Shown one piece after another: positions 52,001 to 64,000 of a stretch of 64,000 nt of DNA (positions are counted from its first letter, which is position 1; each line of letters opens with the position of its first letter). The notes beneath the pieces were generated by a model. That model worked only from the letters and a program-made list of their open reading frames with translations. It made no database searches and had not been told where the DNA came from. The DNA comes from Zonotrichia leucophrys gambelii (lineage: Eukaryota; Chordata; Aves; Passeriformes; Passerellidae), in the NCBI RefSeq assembly GCF_028769735.1, contig NC_088170.1, forward strand, positions 41,766,920-41,830,919, given 5' to 3'. A program made the position numbers and the translations under genes.

Positions 52001-54504
52001 TGAGCTATGAGCATGGACGCTCTTGGTGAATCCCTGGCTGGGCTCAACTTCTTGTTTTAATGGGTCTCTTCATTGATCTACTGAGAACATATAATTAACT
52101 TTGAGATGCCTCAATTTCTCTCAAACTCTGATGGATTTGGCCAGTGGGATCAAAATTCAATGGTAGTGTCAAACAGCTAAGTGTGCCCACATCCTTTCAT
52201 CTCCTCCTACTGCCCCTGCTCACCCAGTGGGTCACACTGCTCCTGCCACAACTCTTTCTGGGGGGCAAGGAGGACTCGGGGCAAGCTGTGGGCAGGGTGG
52301 CAGGGGCAATCTTCCTTGGGGTGCTATTCCCACTCGGTATGCCCTTCCCTCTCATGTCTGTGAGTCTCACAGACCATTTTTGAGTCTCCTGACTTAATTG
52401 GGTGTGCTCCAGGTGGCAGACACTTGCACAAACCCCAACTAACTACACTGCACAAATAAATGCTTCATCCAGAGAAAATAAAGGAGGAAGGAATTAACTC
52501 ATCATCCTTCCCAGCTATATTGACAGGGTATTTTACAAACACAGCATCCCTGGAAATGCCCCCAAGATTCAGGGCAATAAAGTAACCTGTGTATGACCGG
52601 GAGGCTACACAGCTGCTGACAGGAAGCACCAGGCAGCACCTTGTATTGCTCCAAGCTTTTCAAGTGGAAAGCTGTCCTGTTCAGCTTCAGTTAGAGGACT
52701 TTCCTCCATGGGAAGAAAATCTCCCTCTTATCCAGGGTGAGGAGGGTCTGTAAGAAACTGGCCATGGAGACAATCCTCCAGGATGACCTCCACACTCCCT
52801 AGGCTGTCTGACTGATACCCCTGCGCCTCAATAACTAAGAGACATGGCCTAAGCTTGTTTAGAGTTTACTCTACTCTTCAAAAAGCAAACCAAACTGCTC
52901 CTACTAGAGCACAAAGCTTGCAGCATTTGAGAAGCAATTCAGGAGAGAGCCCACCCCACAAGGCTGAGTGGCTCCAGTACCAACCTGGCTTGTGTCTGTC
53001 CTGGGGGAACAGGCCTCTTTCCCTGCCTTCTTCTCTAGCCACTGAACTTCCAAATGTCGTAAGACAGATATAAACATGAAAAGTCATCTGAACAAATATA
53101 GAGAAAGAGGTTTTTGGAGGAGGAAGAACAGTACAGAGAAATGTGATACAATAAATCAAGTTTTGCAATAAGAAAATTCTCAGATTTTTTGGCAGATAAA
53201 GAAATAAAACGTTGTCTGAGAGGGAAGAAGAAAGGTGTAGTTTTAGACATTGCCAATCCCTGCCCAGGATGAAGTTAAGCACATAAAAATTCTTGAGGTA
53301 TTTGGGAGAGCAAGCAAAAGCCTTACCTGGACATAGGTTTGGAGGGCAAAATCATAGTGTGCACAATACAGGTCCAGGGCTGAGTGCTCTCACCACTGGT
53401 CACTCAAGCAAATGGTTACCAAAACAGGCAAATATCTCCAAAGTGTTTCAGTGAATTGGCATCTTACAGCAGTACAGGTTGCAGAGGGCAGATGAGCTCT
53501 AGGCCGCCAGAGCTCACTAGTGGACATGGCCCACTCACCTCACAGTCTGCAAAGGGCTCCCAAGAGCCTGCCCACTCTCAGATTTAGCCCAAAAACTGCT
53601 GCACAAGCTGCTGCATCTGCCAGCTGCACTCAATAAGCTTGTCCAGGCACCTTGGGCTCCAAAGAACTGCAAAGGGGGGAGACCAAGACTGCAGACCCAT
53701 TAATGAGAGCTTCAGTCACCCAGGGATGCTCAGATGTCAGAGAGGCACCTGCACTCACACGCTTGTTTCTGCACAAATCTGCTTGAATGCAAAACCTGGC
53801 TGTTTTCTCCCCACAACAAGAAAAAATTTGAAGCGGTCACATCAGCTACAGAGAAGGGTGGAAAGAAAACCTCAGACAGCAACACCCATCCTAGCTGAAC
53901 ACAATCTCTCAGAAAATCACCTGCCTGGGAAGGGCATGTGCTGCATGTGACACATGTCAGAAACCTGGTTTTGCCAAAGAACAAGGACAGTGATTCTGGC
54001 ATTAGCTCAGACATTTCTCCTTTCCAAGGGCACCTGCTTGGGAAGCAGGGCCTGATTGGTAACATAAGAGAGAGAAAACAGGAGCAAAGTGAGGGGAAAA
54101 AAACCCCAATACTTGCAGTTACAGAGACAAAGCATAATTATGCAAACACACACTTTAATTATTTCATACCCTTAAAATGGGAAAAGGCTATATTCAAAAA
54201 GATAACTTCCTTTTAAAAAATTGAAGCATTATTTATTGTGGGGTTTTTTTTCTGATTTCAAGGATGCTCTTTAGAGGTTCCAGGACTGTAAAAGAGTCTT
54301 TGACTTTTCTGTCTCTTCCTGCCTTTGCCTTCCACAGCTGGGAGAAAAATCTAAGAGCCTTAAATAAGTTTAAATATGAAAGTTAAAAAATGGCTTTGAA
54401 ATAAGCTGTGAAGGAACATTCTGTATTTGAACTCCACAGAGAAAATTAAAACCAAGGGAAAATGCAGAGCTGAAACTGTAATACATCAAATTTTTACATG
54501 TATT

Positions 54505-54521
54505 TATATATATATATATAT
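54505..54521. repeat. (TA)n microsatellite
   Basis: About eight alternating TA units in AT-rich DNA. Confidence 0.9.
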
Positions 54522-56245
54522 GTTTCAATCAGAGGACTCAATGTCTTACAGTTTTCAATGGGACTTTTGTTTGTGTAAAGATGGAAGAACAGAGCTCTGT
54601 TTCACCATGGCTCTGTGCTTTGTCTGCTATCTCCAGTCCCCAAATTTTTACTCTGAACTGTGGTAGGACACCCGTCTCTCAGAGCAGCTGAGCTTGTGTA
54701 GGATGAGAGTTTTCTCCTTTGTGTGGCATCACCAGTGTCAAAATTCCAGCTCTGCTGGAATCAGTGGCAAAGCTGCTCTGAGGGAATTTGCATTCCAGTG
54801 CCAGGCACACACGGCACCTTGCTGAGTGCCCAGCACCCTGCCCCATGGGTCCTGCCTGTAGGGTTAGTGCTTGTGCTCACAGGGACTGTGCCTTGGTGGG
54901 TTTCCTCACCTGGGGCTGGGACTGCTCCTGCCACAGCCTGAGCCGCCTTTGGGAGCCACCTGTCAGCCACAGAACCAGGCTGCAGGGAGCAGGACTGGAG
55001 CTGAGGGGACACAGTCAGGCCCAGCCTCCAGTGACTGCTTTTTCCTCCTCACAACTTGTCTGCTGACAGCTGCATGAAGGTCTCTGTGGCAGCTTTGTCA
55101 TCCACAACCACACCAAGGTGAGTCTTTCCTAGCAAAATCTGGTGAACACCAGCCCCCAGCACACACGTTCCCTGTCCTTCAGCACAAAGTACAACATCCC
55201 ACAGCACAGAAGCACTCTCCTGCAAACACCCCTAACTCAGCTACAAACAACAAACACACTCTACAGGTTTGCTGACATATTTATGTAGCCTGCTTCCTCA
55301 ATCCACTAAGTTTTAAAATATAGCCCATCACTACAACATCTGAGCACAAGACTAGACATGGTGTATGCTGCAGTGCAGTGTTCTCCTTTGGGGTCAAGGA
55401 AAATAATTTATAGGCAACAAAAGATTGGACAAAAATTAGGGGAACAGATAACGTTTCCTACTAACTCACAAGCAGAGGAAGGCATATCCTGCCACTTTTA
55501 CTGTTGTGGTTTGTAGGAGCAATGAGGAGGATGGCTGGAAAGAGTCTATTTTAACAACAGTACTCACTAGCCAGAGAGAGGAGAAAATTATTGAAGCTTC
55601 AGTCAGCATCTCACTGCTTCCTCTGTTCCATGTGCAGGGCTCCAGGGGACACAGCAGCAACTGTGGCATCACAAAATATTCTTTTTCTCAGTGTTTTTTC
55701 TCCAGAATCTCTCCAGCCTCAAAGAAACCTCTCACCTCCATGCCATGGCTTTGCCTCCAGGAAGAAACACAGTACCCACCTGCAAGGACCATTGTGGACT
55801 CCTCTGCTCACCAGGACTGCATGCATGCCAAGTGCCTAATTGCAGTATTTTTCCTCTTTTGAAAGGCAATTCTTGTTCTACCTGGATTAACTTTCAGGGA
55901 AAGTGAGGGACCTGCTTTCTGTCCTTCTCTGTATCTCCTCCAACCATAGACAGACCATGGCACTGCCTTTTGCTTTTGATTAAAAGAACCTTGGGTATCC
56001 TTTAAAGGGCACTGACCCGGTTTTTATCATCTCACCCCAATGGCAAAGCTCTCTTTTGGGAAACAGCGTCCCTCAGTGAAGCTATTACAGCACCCCTGCA
56101 GCCTTGCATCACCGGAGAGAACCATTCTCCGGAATAAAAGCTAAATGATGGAGTGAGACAGAGTGGGTGTCTGTGTACATAAACATTAGAATTTGTTTAC
56201 TCATGCAAACAGCTCTCAGGGTGAGAGGAAAATAGCAGAAATATT

Positions 56246-56277
56246 CAGTTAAACATTTATCTCAGTTAAACATTTAT
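56246..56277. repeat. 15-bp tandem duplication, 17-bp period
   Basis: CAGTTAAACATTTAT occurs at 56246-56260 and identically at 56263-56277, separated by CT. Confidence 0.88.
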
Positions 56278-57583
56278 GCAGGATTTACATATGATGACAT
56301 ACACAGAGATAGTGTTTGCGTGGCTGACACTATTGGCAGTGTTGGAATTTTTAGGGATGCTTTCCCAGAGCATTTTTCTTGCCAGGAGAATTTTTAGGGT
56401 TTTTTTTTTTAAATTGTGCAAGTGTAACAGATCTATCATTCATCTACAGAGCTGTGCAATTTTTTTTTTTCCCTTCCAAAGAACAGCTTGTTCCTGTATT
56501 TACAAGGTATTAATATAGAGGTGACACTATATTATTCCTGACACTTGGATACAGCTTCTCAGTTTCCCATATGGGTTCAGATCTCTGCTGACGTAACCCA
56601 GTGAGGTCAGCACATAAAATTGAAGGGAAGTTAGCAGGTAAAGATCCTTTTCTTTAAACAACAAAAATGCTTCTTCCATGTACATATTCCCCTAGAAAGG
56701 TAACCCCAAAGCCAAGGACTCCCTTAGAGCACTTACTGCTGCTATTGCAGCACTGTGCTAAGGGTCCAGAATAGAAACACTAAATTAATCAGAAGATCTG
56801 AAAAAAACAAACTCCAATAAAGTTTGAATTTTACTTTTCTCAATTGAACTGAGATGTAAATGAGATAAAAAATACAATTTCAAAACAGAGCAGAATCTGA
56901 ATGGCACCTCATCTTTACTAACTTACATTTTCTTTACATTAAGGTGTTCTGATAGGATATTTTGCCCAAACAGACCCTGGGGTAGGATACTTCAAGAAAG
57001 TTAGGTCCCATGTCAGTCATGGACTTGAGGATTATACATTGCAGGTGTGCATTTAACTTCTCATCAGCTTTGCAAGTCACCTGCATATACAGCTGTGAAC
57101 AACAGGGCCTGATTCTGCTGCAGCATAACCAGCCTCTGGTCTCTCAAATATATACACAAGGATTCCATAAAAGCATTTGTGTGGTAAGTTTACTATGACA
57201 ACATGACACACCTTTATATACCTTCTCATGCCTGAGTCCTAAGGGTCCCCTTTTTCATTCTCATCCACAGGTAAAGGGAAAAATTCTTGCCTCTTTTCTT
57301 TCTGACAAGGACAACTGAAATGCTCTTGGCTCTTGGCTCTCGTGAGTCCAAGAGCTGCAACTGTAAAAAGAAATGCACAAACAACTGAGTGCACACATTG
57401 AAACCATGAGGTCACTGTGAGAAGTGCCATTTTTTCTGGTCCAACTGCAATTAATTGGAGCATTGCTACTGTTTTCCAAGGCCAGCAGGACTGCCTTTTC
57501 CTGCCTGCTGGGCTCTGTGGCAGGTGAGCTTCAGTGGGATGAATTCCAATTTAATTAACAGAAAACAATTTTCTGAAAGAGAC

Positions 57584-57600
57584 AAAAAAAAAAAAAAAAA
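57584..57600 (+). repeat. A17 homopolymer
   Basis: Seventeen consecutive A residues. No retroposed transcript is recognisable upstream of it. Confidence 0.9.
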
Positions 57601-59094
57601 GCCTAGACAACAAACTGTTCCTACAGTTCTCTCAAAATGAATATATACATAATATAGAAAATTAAAAGGTAATACAAAGAAACTTGGCTTTCTTCCACTC
57701 CTAGGAGATGCTAGAAAGCCATTTGATACTATGTTTTAGAATACCATTTATATTAGCACTGGACACCTTGGTTGGAGGACACCGTGATGGATGGATTTTT
57801 TTACTCTCATTGAAGAGCATCCATTTCCTCTCTTAGGCCACAAACATAAATATAGAAATAGATCATTCTGAATTGGTCTGTTTATGATTACTTATTTAAT
57901 GGCTAACCACAGTGTCTTGAACTACTAATACATAATTTAAATGTCTCACAAATACAGCACTTGGTTTTCAATTCATTCTCTGTACATATTCAATAAAATG
58001 AGCATGTGAAAATAACAAAGGAAGTGAGGCCTCAGTTATCAATTCTGACAGGGTTCACAGTCCTTCTAAATGTGTCTTTAAGTATTTTAGCTTGCATTTG
58101 AACATAATTATCATGACAGGCATGGCTTAAACTGAGCCAACAGAGCTTTAAAATAAACACTGAAAGCTGCTTGCTCAACGTTGATGCACGGTCTGAGTCC
58201 CGATCTGGCAAACATCCCCACTTCCCTCAATAACCCCAGTCCTGGCATGGCCTGGCAGGCTGAGGACTCTTTGTTAGCCATGGTGAGGGTCACCAGAAAT
58301 GTCTGCAGGAAATAAACACCCAGCCTTGAAACTCAGCTTTTGTCATGCCTCCCCTTCTCCCAAAGCCAATCTGGATCTGGGGCCTGTTTGCCCTCTGTGC
58401 AGGGGTGGACGTTCCTGCCGTGCCCACCCCTGGAGGAGCAGGACAACGTTTCAGGCTTTCTGCTGCAGTCCCACAGCCCTCTGTGTAGCCTGTTCTGCAG
58501 TCTCAGGACTTATGCTGAAACTCTTTGCATGTGAAAACATTGCAGCACACATTTCACACTAACACTCATTTAGGCTTTACCAGGGGATCCATTTCATAGT
58601 GCAATTAAAAGCTACTCTAGCATGCAGCAGTTTAAGAATATACCTTTAACATTCAGGTATACTGTGTGCAGGAAGTCAGATCTTCAATGAAATCTAGTCT
58701 GCTTTGATTAATTATTGATTACATTTTTCCATCGGAAAGAAAAAAATCCCAAAGACACTCTTCCTATTGATCTGAAAGACTCAAACAAATGAAACAGATT
58801 CAAAGTTTTGCCTATGTTTGTTAACCATTGATAAAATGTCAGTACTGAGAAGAGGTAGTCATATGCAAATGTAAGGATGGTGATAGAGAGAGTTTTAAAC
58901 TGCATCTGGTTCAACTTCTTGGAAATGTCATTTGATGTTGAACAGAAAACCTGTGAATACTGACAGTACAAGGTTTTGCATATCTTCCATAGGTATTGCA
59001 ATGTATGTTAACATTCAAGAAGTAGTGGAAATTGTGCAGGCACTTAAATGACAGAAAGATAAGGATTTGGAGTCCGATCTTGAGCTGGGAAAAG

Positions 59095-59310
59095 AAGTAT
59101 AAAAAGTACAGTTCATTAGTCTGACCTCTATCATGTACAACTTTTTCAAACACATATTGGAGAAAATAATGAAGATGCAGAAACAAAAGGAGGCCAAAAG
59201 GCAGTGTGATTTTAGGAAAGAAAGATCACATTAGACTAAACTTGTTTGGATAGGTGCTTGTCTTAATCAGAGAAAAGTGGTAGATCTAATCTTTGGAGTT
59301 TGCTTACATT
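59095..59310 (+). mobile_element. Decayed CR1-like LINE fragment (reverse transcriptase region)
   Basis: The stretch follows CR1 order: TTCATTAGTCTGACCTCTAT (CR1 reads like agtctgacctc, protein SLTS), then TTGGAGAAAATAATGAA (CR1 atggagaaaataatg), then TTTTAGGAAAGAAAGATCACA and TTAGACTAAACTTGTTTGG (CR1 tttacgaaaggaaaatcatgcttgactaacttg), then GTGGTAGATCTAATC (CR1 gtggatctaatctacctgga). Several stops and frameshifts break the frame, so it is a dead remnant. CR1 is the main LINE of birds and reptiles. Confidence 0.6.
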
Positions 59311-62300
59311 TGACTTAGAGTCATTTATCTGTGGAGCTGGAGAAAATGTGGGTTGTTTTTTGCTTATGGTTTGGTGAGGTGTGTTTGGTTTTTTTAAAAT
59401 TTACTGTCATTGCTCCAGTTCACTCCAACAGGAGACTAGTCCTCTTAGAATTTCAACAAATTTCCCTGAGTTTGTAGGCTGGGGCTCTGAGCACTGATAA
59501 AGACAGAGGGTTTTCTTCAATCAGAAGCTGCCACGGCTTCCCCTGTGGCTGACAGCAGAACCAGCAGGGTTTCAGCAGCGACTTGGGCTCAACATCACCC
59601 TGTACAAACCCGGGGAGCCGCTGGAAGATTTGCCTGGGCAAGAAGCAGAAGTCTGCTCCATTCGATCTGTGGGAGAAGTTTCAGAGTCAAGGTGAGGGGA
59701 TTCTAATTAACCAGCAAGGATGCACTGGGAGGGCATTTCTAAGCAATGAATATTTGATTAGAAGAGCTGAGAGGCAAAGGCAATCTATAAAATAAGACTG
59801 ATGAGTCACTGGCTGTCAGTCTGTGCCTTCCTGTGCATCAATATTTCTACTGGAAGTTCACAAAATTAAAAATATTAATGGGTCAGATTTGGCCCCAGAA
59901 GTTTTGAAAAAATTGAGTTATTTCCACAAAACCATTTTATCTGTGCTGCTACATTTAGCTAGTGGCGAGTACTGCTGTTCTCCACTGGTTTTAGTCCCAT
60001 TGCTTCTTCCCAAGTTTAAATTCCCCTCTCAGACTGAATGGCCTGTATTTGAGAATGGCTCATTTAGTGTCCATGAACATTTATAAAAATGACCTCGTAA
60101 AGAATGCCAGTGCACACAATTCTCCCTAGCAGGACTACAAAAAGGAACAAGTCTTGTATGAGAGACATTAGATTCAGAGGGAGAGCATGTCAAGATGAAG
60201 AATGACATCACTGAATCAAACTAGCCAGAAGCATAGCCCCTTCAAGGCTTTTTCCTTGCATTTCTACGTCAGGCTCATGCCTACTGTAACACCTCAATGG
60301 TAGAAAGCAAAAGAGAAGGCAGATTTAAATATATAAAATGAGTCTGGTATATGAAAAGCAGTTAAAGTTGACACTGCTCAATTGAGAAGTGAATACATTT
60401 CGCTTTTATTTACCCTTGACTATAGCATTGCATGGGACAAAGCTGAGGAAAAAAAGCAGAGTTTCCATTCACCAGAGATATCATTGGATAGGACAGGTAT
60501 CCGTTTCAATACCTGATAAGTTAAATGTTCAAAGATTGTTATCTTTTGACACACCATGTTTTCTTTTATGCTGGATGATTTCAGCCTGCCATTTTACACC
60601 TAAGAAATTATTCTGGGCGGAGATGCCTGGGCATCCACAGGTCGCTCCTCAAATGAGTGATATGAGAACCACCAGGCTGTGCTTTGGTTTTGTGGAGTTG
60701 GCGAGTCTGTTAAATCTAGTGATTTCCCACATGATCGTGGATAAGGATTTCAGATCAGAATCTCTGTCTATGCCCATGCCAGGGCAGGTGGGAAAGGTGT
60801 GTTTCACACTCCTCACCACCCTGCAAATACAGTCACAACAAATGAGTTAATCCAGTGACATCAAAACCATTAGCATTTTATACTGACTTTAATACAGACA
60901 GGACCAGACTCTCTATCACCTTACTGCCTATAACCTACCTTACAAAATAAAGAGTTATGAAAGATTGACTAAATCAGTGATGAAACCCCTATGCCTCTGG
61001 AGGCTTGGGAACAAGGCTGTGGTGTGAAAAGCCAGCAGGATACCTTCTGCAGGAAATGCTAAGCAGAATTGCTTTTCCCTCAGTAAGCAGTAGAAAAGCA
61101 GCAGCTACTAGACAGCCTCTCACAAGCTGAGTGTACAATTCAATCAATACTTTCAGTTTTACACTCTTACACAGGCAGTGAATGGAAAAGTTTATATTCC
61201 AGTCATGATATCTGATGGCTCAACAACAAGTGCTGTTAAAGGAAAATAGAAAAAAATCCCACAAAACCAGAGGCATTTAAAAATTCATTGGGTGACAGGG
61301 AATACCTTGCCTTTGTGTAGGAAATGTTTCTACTAAAGAGACTTTAGCAAAATTAATTAGGTCATCAGAAAGGTTTACAAGCTACATTCACTAAGATAGC
61401 AATTTTCAAGAAGCAGTCTCTTGAAATAGCTAGCTAAACTCTATAAAGAAGAATCACTTGCTAGGTATATCCCTGCAGATTAAATACACTTGGCAGAAGG
61501 AAAAGCACTTAAAAATTTCAAATCAGTCTTCTTGTGAGCAGTGAATGAAGAAAAGTCCTCCCATTCCACATTCCCAAATTTAAACATGTGCAGAAGCATT
61601 GTTTAGGGCACTGAGAAGCAAGTCTGCCCTTTGAGCAGTTCAGACTTTTAGAGAATGGGCTGTCCAGTGGACTGGCCCTCGGGAGACAGGTAACCTGTGC
61701 CTCCACACCACTGGTGGCTCAGTGCAGGGCAGAGGAGGCTGTGGCACCCTCAGGCTGCTGCAGACTGCAGGAGACAATGTGGGGCTCAGCTTACAGCCAG
61801 CTCGGTGCCAGAGAGCAAAAAACAAGGCATTTTTGTATCATTTATCCTATAGTATTACAAGTCAGACTGGTGGTACATTGTATAGTTGCATGTCTGTTGG
61901 TGACTGAGGGGTTACAGAGCAACCCAGCAATGCCCTTAAATCCATGCCTAGATTTGTCTCTAGTAAATGGTACAAATGTTCTGCTGCACCCACATGCTTT
62001 TCTACAAACCCCTCTGCCAGGTGAATGAACTCATTCTGCTGAGAACACTGCCTGCACAAGCATGGTTTAGACTGGACTGCTCTTCCTCTGTGCTCTCAAA
62101 GACAAGGACCAGGTACAGCCACTCCACAGTAGATGAGAGTATAGCAGAAAGTAAACGCTATGCACAAGAGCACCATCTTCAATGAGTGTGACAAAGGGAC
62201 ATCTTGGGGCACTGCATGATGTCCTATGGCTTTACAAGGTGTAAATATGCTTACCTTTTCTTATTTTGGCAAGCACGTCCCATTTTCAAAATTAACCTTT

Positions 62301-64000
62301 TACAGTAGCTATGTAATTTTTGAGGATTTAGTCTGAGGACTCCATCATTTTTGAAAATTGAACTGATTTGCTCTTGAATATGTGAATGTAGAAAACTGGG
62401 CAAAGGCCCCTGAGATGCAGGTTAGTGCCTTATGTAGGCACATGCACAGGAATCCTGCTTCAATTCAGAAAAGTCCTGCCATTCTGAAGGTGAACCTTTG
62501 CAGTTTGAAGCATGTCTGGTTTGTCTACAAAGATCAAAATGTGTAATTCTTTAATGCCTGAAGCTGTCTGCAGAGTAGTCAGCAGACCCCCGTGTTTCAC
62601 AGCAGCTGACAGCTCATCTCAGGGAGCAAGCAACTTCAGTGATACCAATGCTTGACTTATTTCCAAGGAAAAAAACCCTGTTTTATAAAACACTGATTAA
62701 AAGTAGACTTGGGCTCCTAAACTAACTCAGCCCAAATATCAGGAAAATACCCAGGTGCCATAGATTGAAAACTCTGACAAAGCTGCTGCAGACCAAAGCA
62801 AAGGCAAATGAGCAAATGAGTATTTCAGTGACTGGCCTTATTGCATGGGGAGCAGCAGTAAAACCTCTGCCTTATACAGTGCTGTGCTGCATAACATGGA
62901 AATACTTTCAGCACAAGTTATTTGGTGATTTGTACAGTGTGGGTACTTACACACTGCAGTAAAATAAATACTGGGCAGCAAAAAGGGAAATCTGATGGCT
63001 TTTTTTTATATTGCCCCTCCTCTGTGTACATAGTCTTCCCTTTGGAATGTGCTGCCCCTGGTCAGGACTGGCCTGGAGAGCCCGTGTTACATGACATACA
63101 TTTCCCTAGTCAAGTCCATGGGCAAGACACCAGGTCATTTCACAGCACCTACCGCAGGTTCATGTGTGACCATGTCTTGTCTTGGATTGTTTGTCTGTGA
63201 CACTTGTGAGCTAGATGTGCTCTGAACTTCCAGGAGAGGCCTTCATCTTGTCATTTTGGCAGGGGGGAAGGCAGCCCTCTGCACTCCACACCTTTCTTGT
63301 GCAGGAGCTGCAACTTGCTGAGGGAGCCTTGGCAGCCACCATGCACATCAGCTTTGCAACTGGTCCCACATTCCCACAAGAACAGCTTTGACACACTTGG
63401 GAGCCCCAAGAAAAGGATTTGTGTGGAAGCTCCTCTAAGACAAGACACCAGAACCCATGGTAGTTGTAGCAGGCAGAAAGTAGCTCCCTGAGCTGCCCTG
63501 TATTCAGAAGAGCTGTAAATCCTCCAAGTTCCACAGTGATATTAGGAAGGGCTGAAATCTATGGAGTGACCCCAAGTATTTGCTCTACTTCCAGGCCCCC
63601 AGGTTCCCTGGAACCATCCTACCATATTAACTCTATCTAGGTGGTATCCTCTAGCTGCCCCCAAATGTGGCAGATTTCCTCAGGTGAGTTGTTATGTGGC
63701 CAGAAATACATTTTTTTGTGCTGAAAACCATGACATGCCAGATGCCATCGCTTCTTCCACACATGTGGCTCACCCTGTGGCAAAGCACAGGTACATTTAA
63801 CACCAGCCATGATGATTCAACCCTTAGCTAAGGCATTTGGGCAAGTGCTTTCTGCAGCAGCTGCTCCTGGTAGTACTTACTGCTCCTCCCTTAAGGACCA
63901 GGGCCTCTCCCTGCCCAAGGCCTTGGTTTGTGTTACCACCAGCAGTACAAACAAGGTGTCCCTGAAGACCAGGGATGCTGGGCAGCCTGAAGCCGGAGCA
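59311..64000. other. Right-hand intergenic end with no identified feature
   Basis: No exon, RNA gene or repeat family is recognised. CRY1, the expected upstream neighbour from mammalian gene order, is not visible: no open frame matches the start of a cryptochrome photolyase domain. The window ends in unique-looking sequence. Confidence 0.5.

Larger units (their letters stand above)
49002..59094. other. Intergenic stretch with minor simple repeats
   Basis: Named items are a CATCCCA-rich run at about 51785-51820, the TA repeat at 54505-54521, the 17-bp-period duplication at 56246-56277 and the A17 run at 57584-57600. Nothing else is recognised. Confidence 0.5.

Noticed and set aside
60389..60850. 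153-codon plus-strand open frame near the right end
   Set aside because: No recognisable motif and no similarity to cryptochrome, the neighbour expected from mammalian gene order.

Overview
This window looks like a piece of a bird nuclear genome, most probably a songbird. It is a mostly non-coding vertebrate landscape with one sharply defined CpG island. It also carries ancient MIR short interspersed elements, decayed CR1-like LINE fragments, and two solo endogenous-retrovirus LTRs. I recognise one of these LTRs (about 29.5-29.9 kb) as a type common in passerine genomes. No bacterial-style gene packing, operon, CRISPR array or complete viral gene is present.

The only coding sequence I can defend is the first coding exon of ABTB3 (also called BTBD11), on the minus strand at 16092-17049. 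It has an intact start codon in strong Kozak context, an in-frame stop just upstream, and a consensus GTAAGT splice donor after codon 319 plus one base. It encodes the conserved amino-terminal region, including a histone-H2A-like fold. The ankyrin and BTB/POZ exons lie beyond the left edge, so positions 1-16091 are the start of a large intron 1.

The exon sits in a CpG island of about 15.86-17.72 kb that also holds the promoter. The upstream half (higher coordinates) carries a duplicated module in which an octamer-like ATGCAAAG and a CCAAT box recur with a 50-51 bp period. A perfect octamer lies in proximal intron 1 at 15331-15338.

From about 17.7 kb to 64 kb the DNA is upstream intergenic sequence. 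In mammals CRY1 lies head-to-head with ABTB3 across a large gap, and no CRY1 exon is visible here. This part holds an imperfect 35-bp tandem duplication at 18.19 kb and a solo LTR with a 5-bp target duplication at 20.13-21.46 kb. Next come a GC-rich 39-bp minisatellite in a small CpG patch (26.1-26.35 kb), a MIR at 26.6 kb, a second LTR at 29.5-29.9 kb and microsatellites. Further right are another MIR at 36.7 kb, a 14-bp-arm hairpin at 44.57 kb, a CTCF-like site next to an ACGT inverted repeat (48.87-49.00 kb), and a CR1-like fragment at 59.1-59.3 kb.

I found no evidence of a new multi-gene system. The most interesting signals are regulatory: the duplicated octamer/CCAAT promoter of a gene encoding an H2A-like fold, the 16-bp perfect E-box palindrome in intron 1, the CTCF/ACGT pair, and the LTR inserted about 3 kb upstream of the start codon. 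Family assignments for repeats rest on recognition by eye, without database searches.
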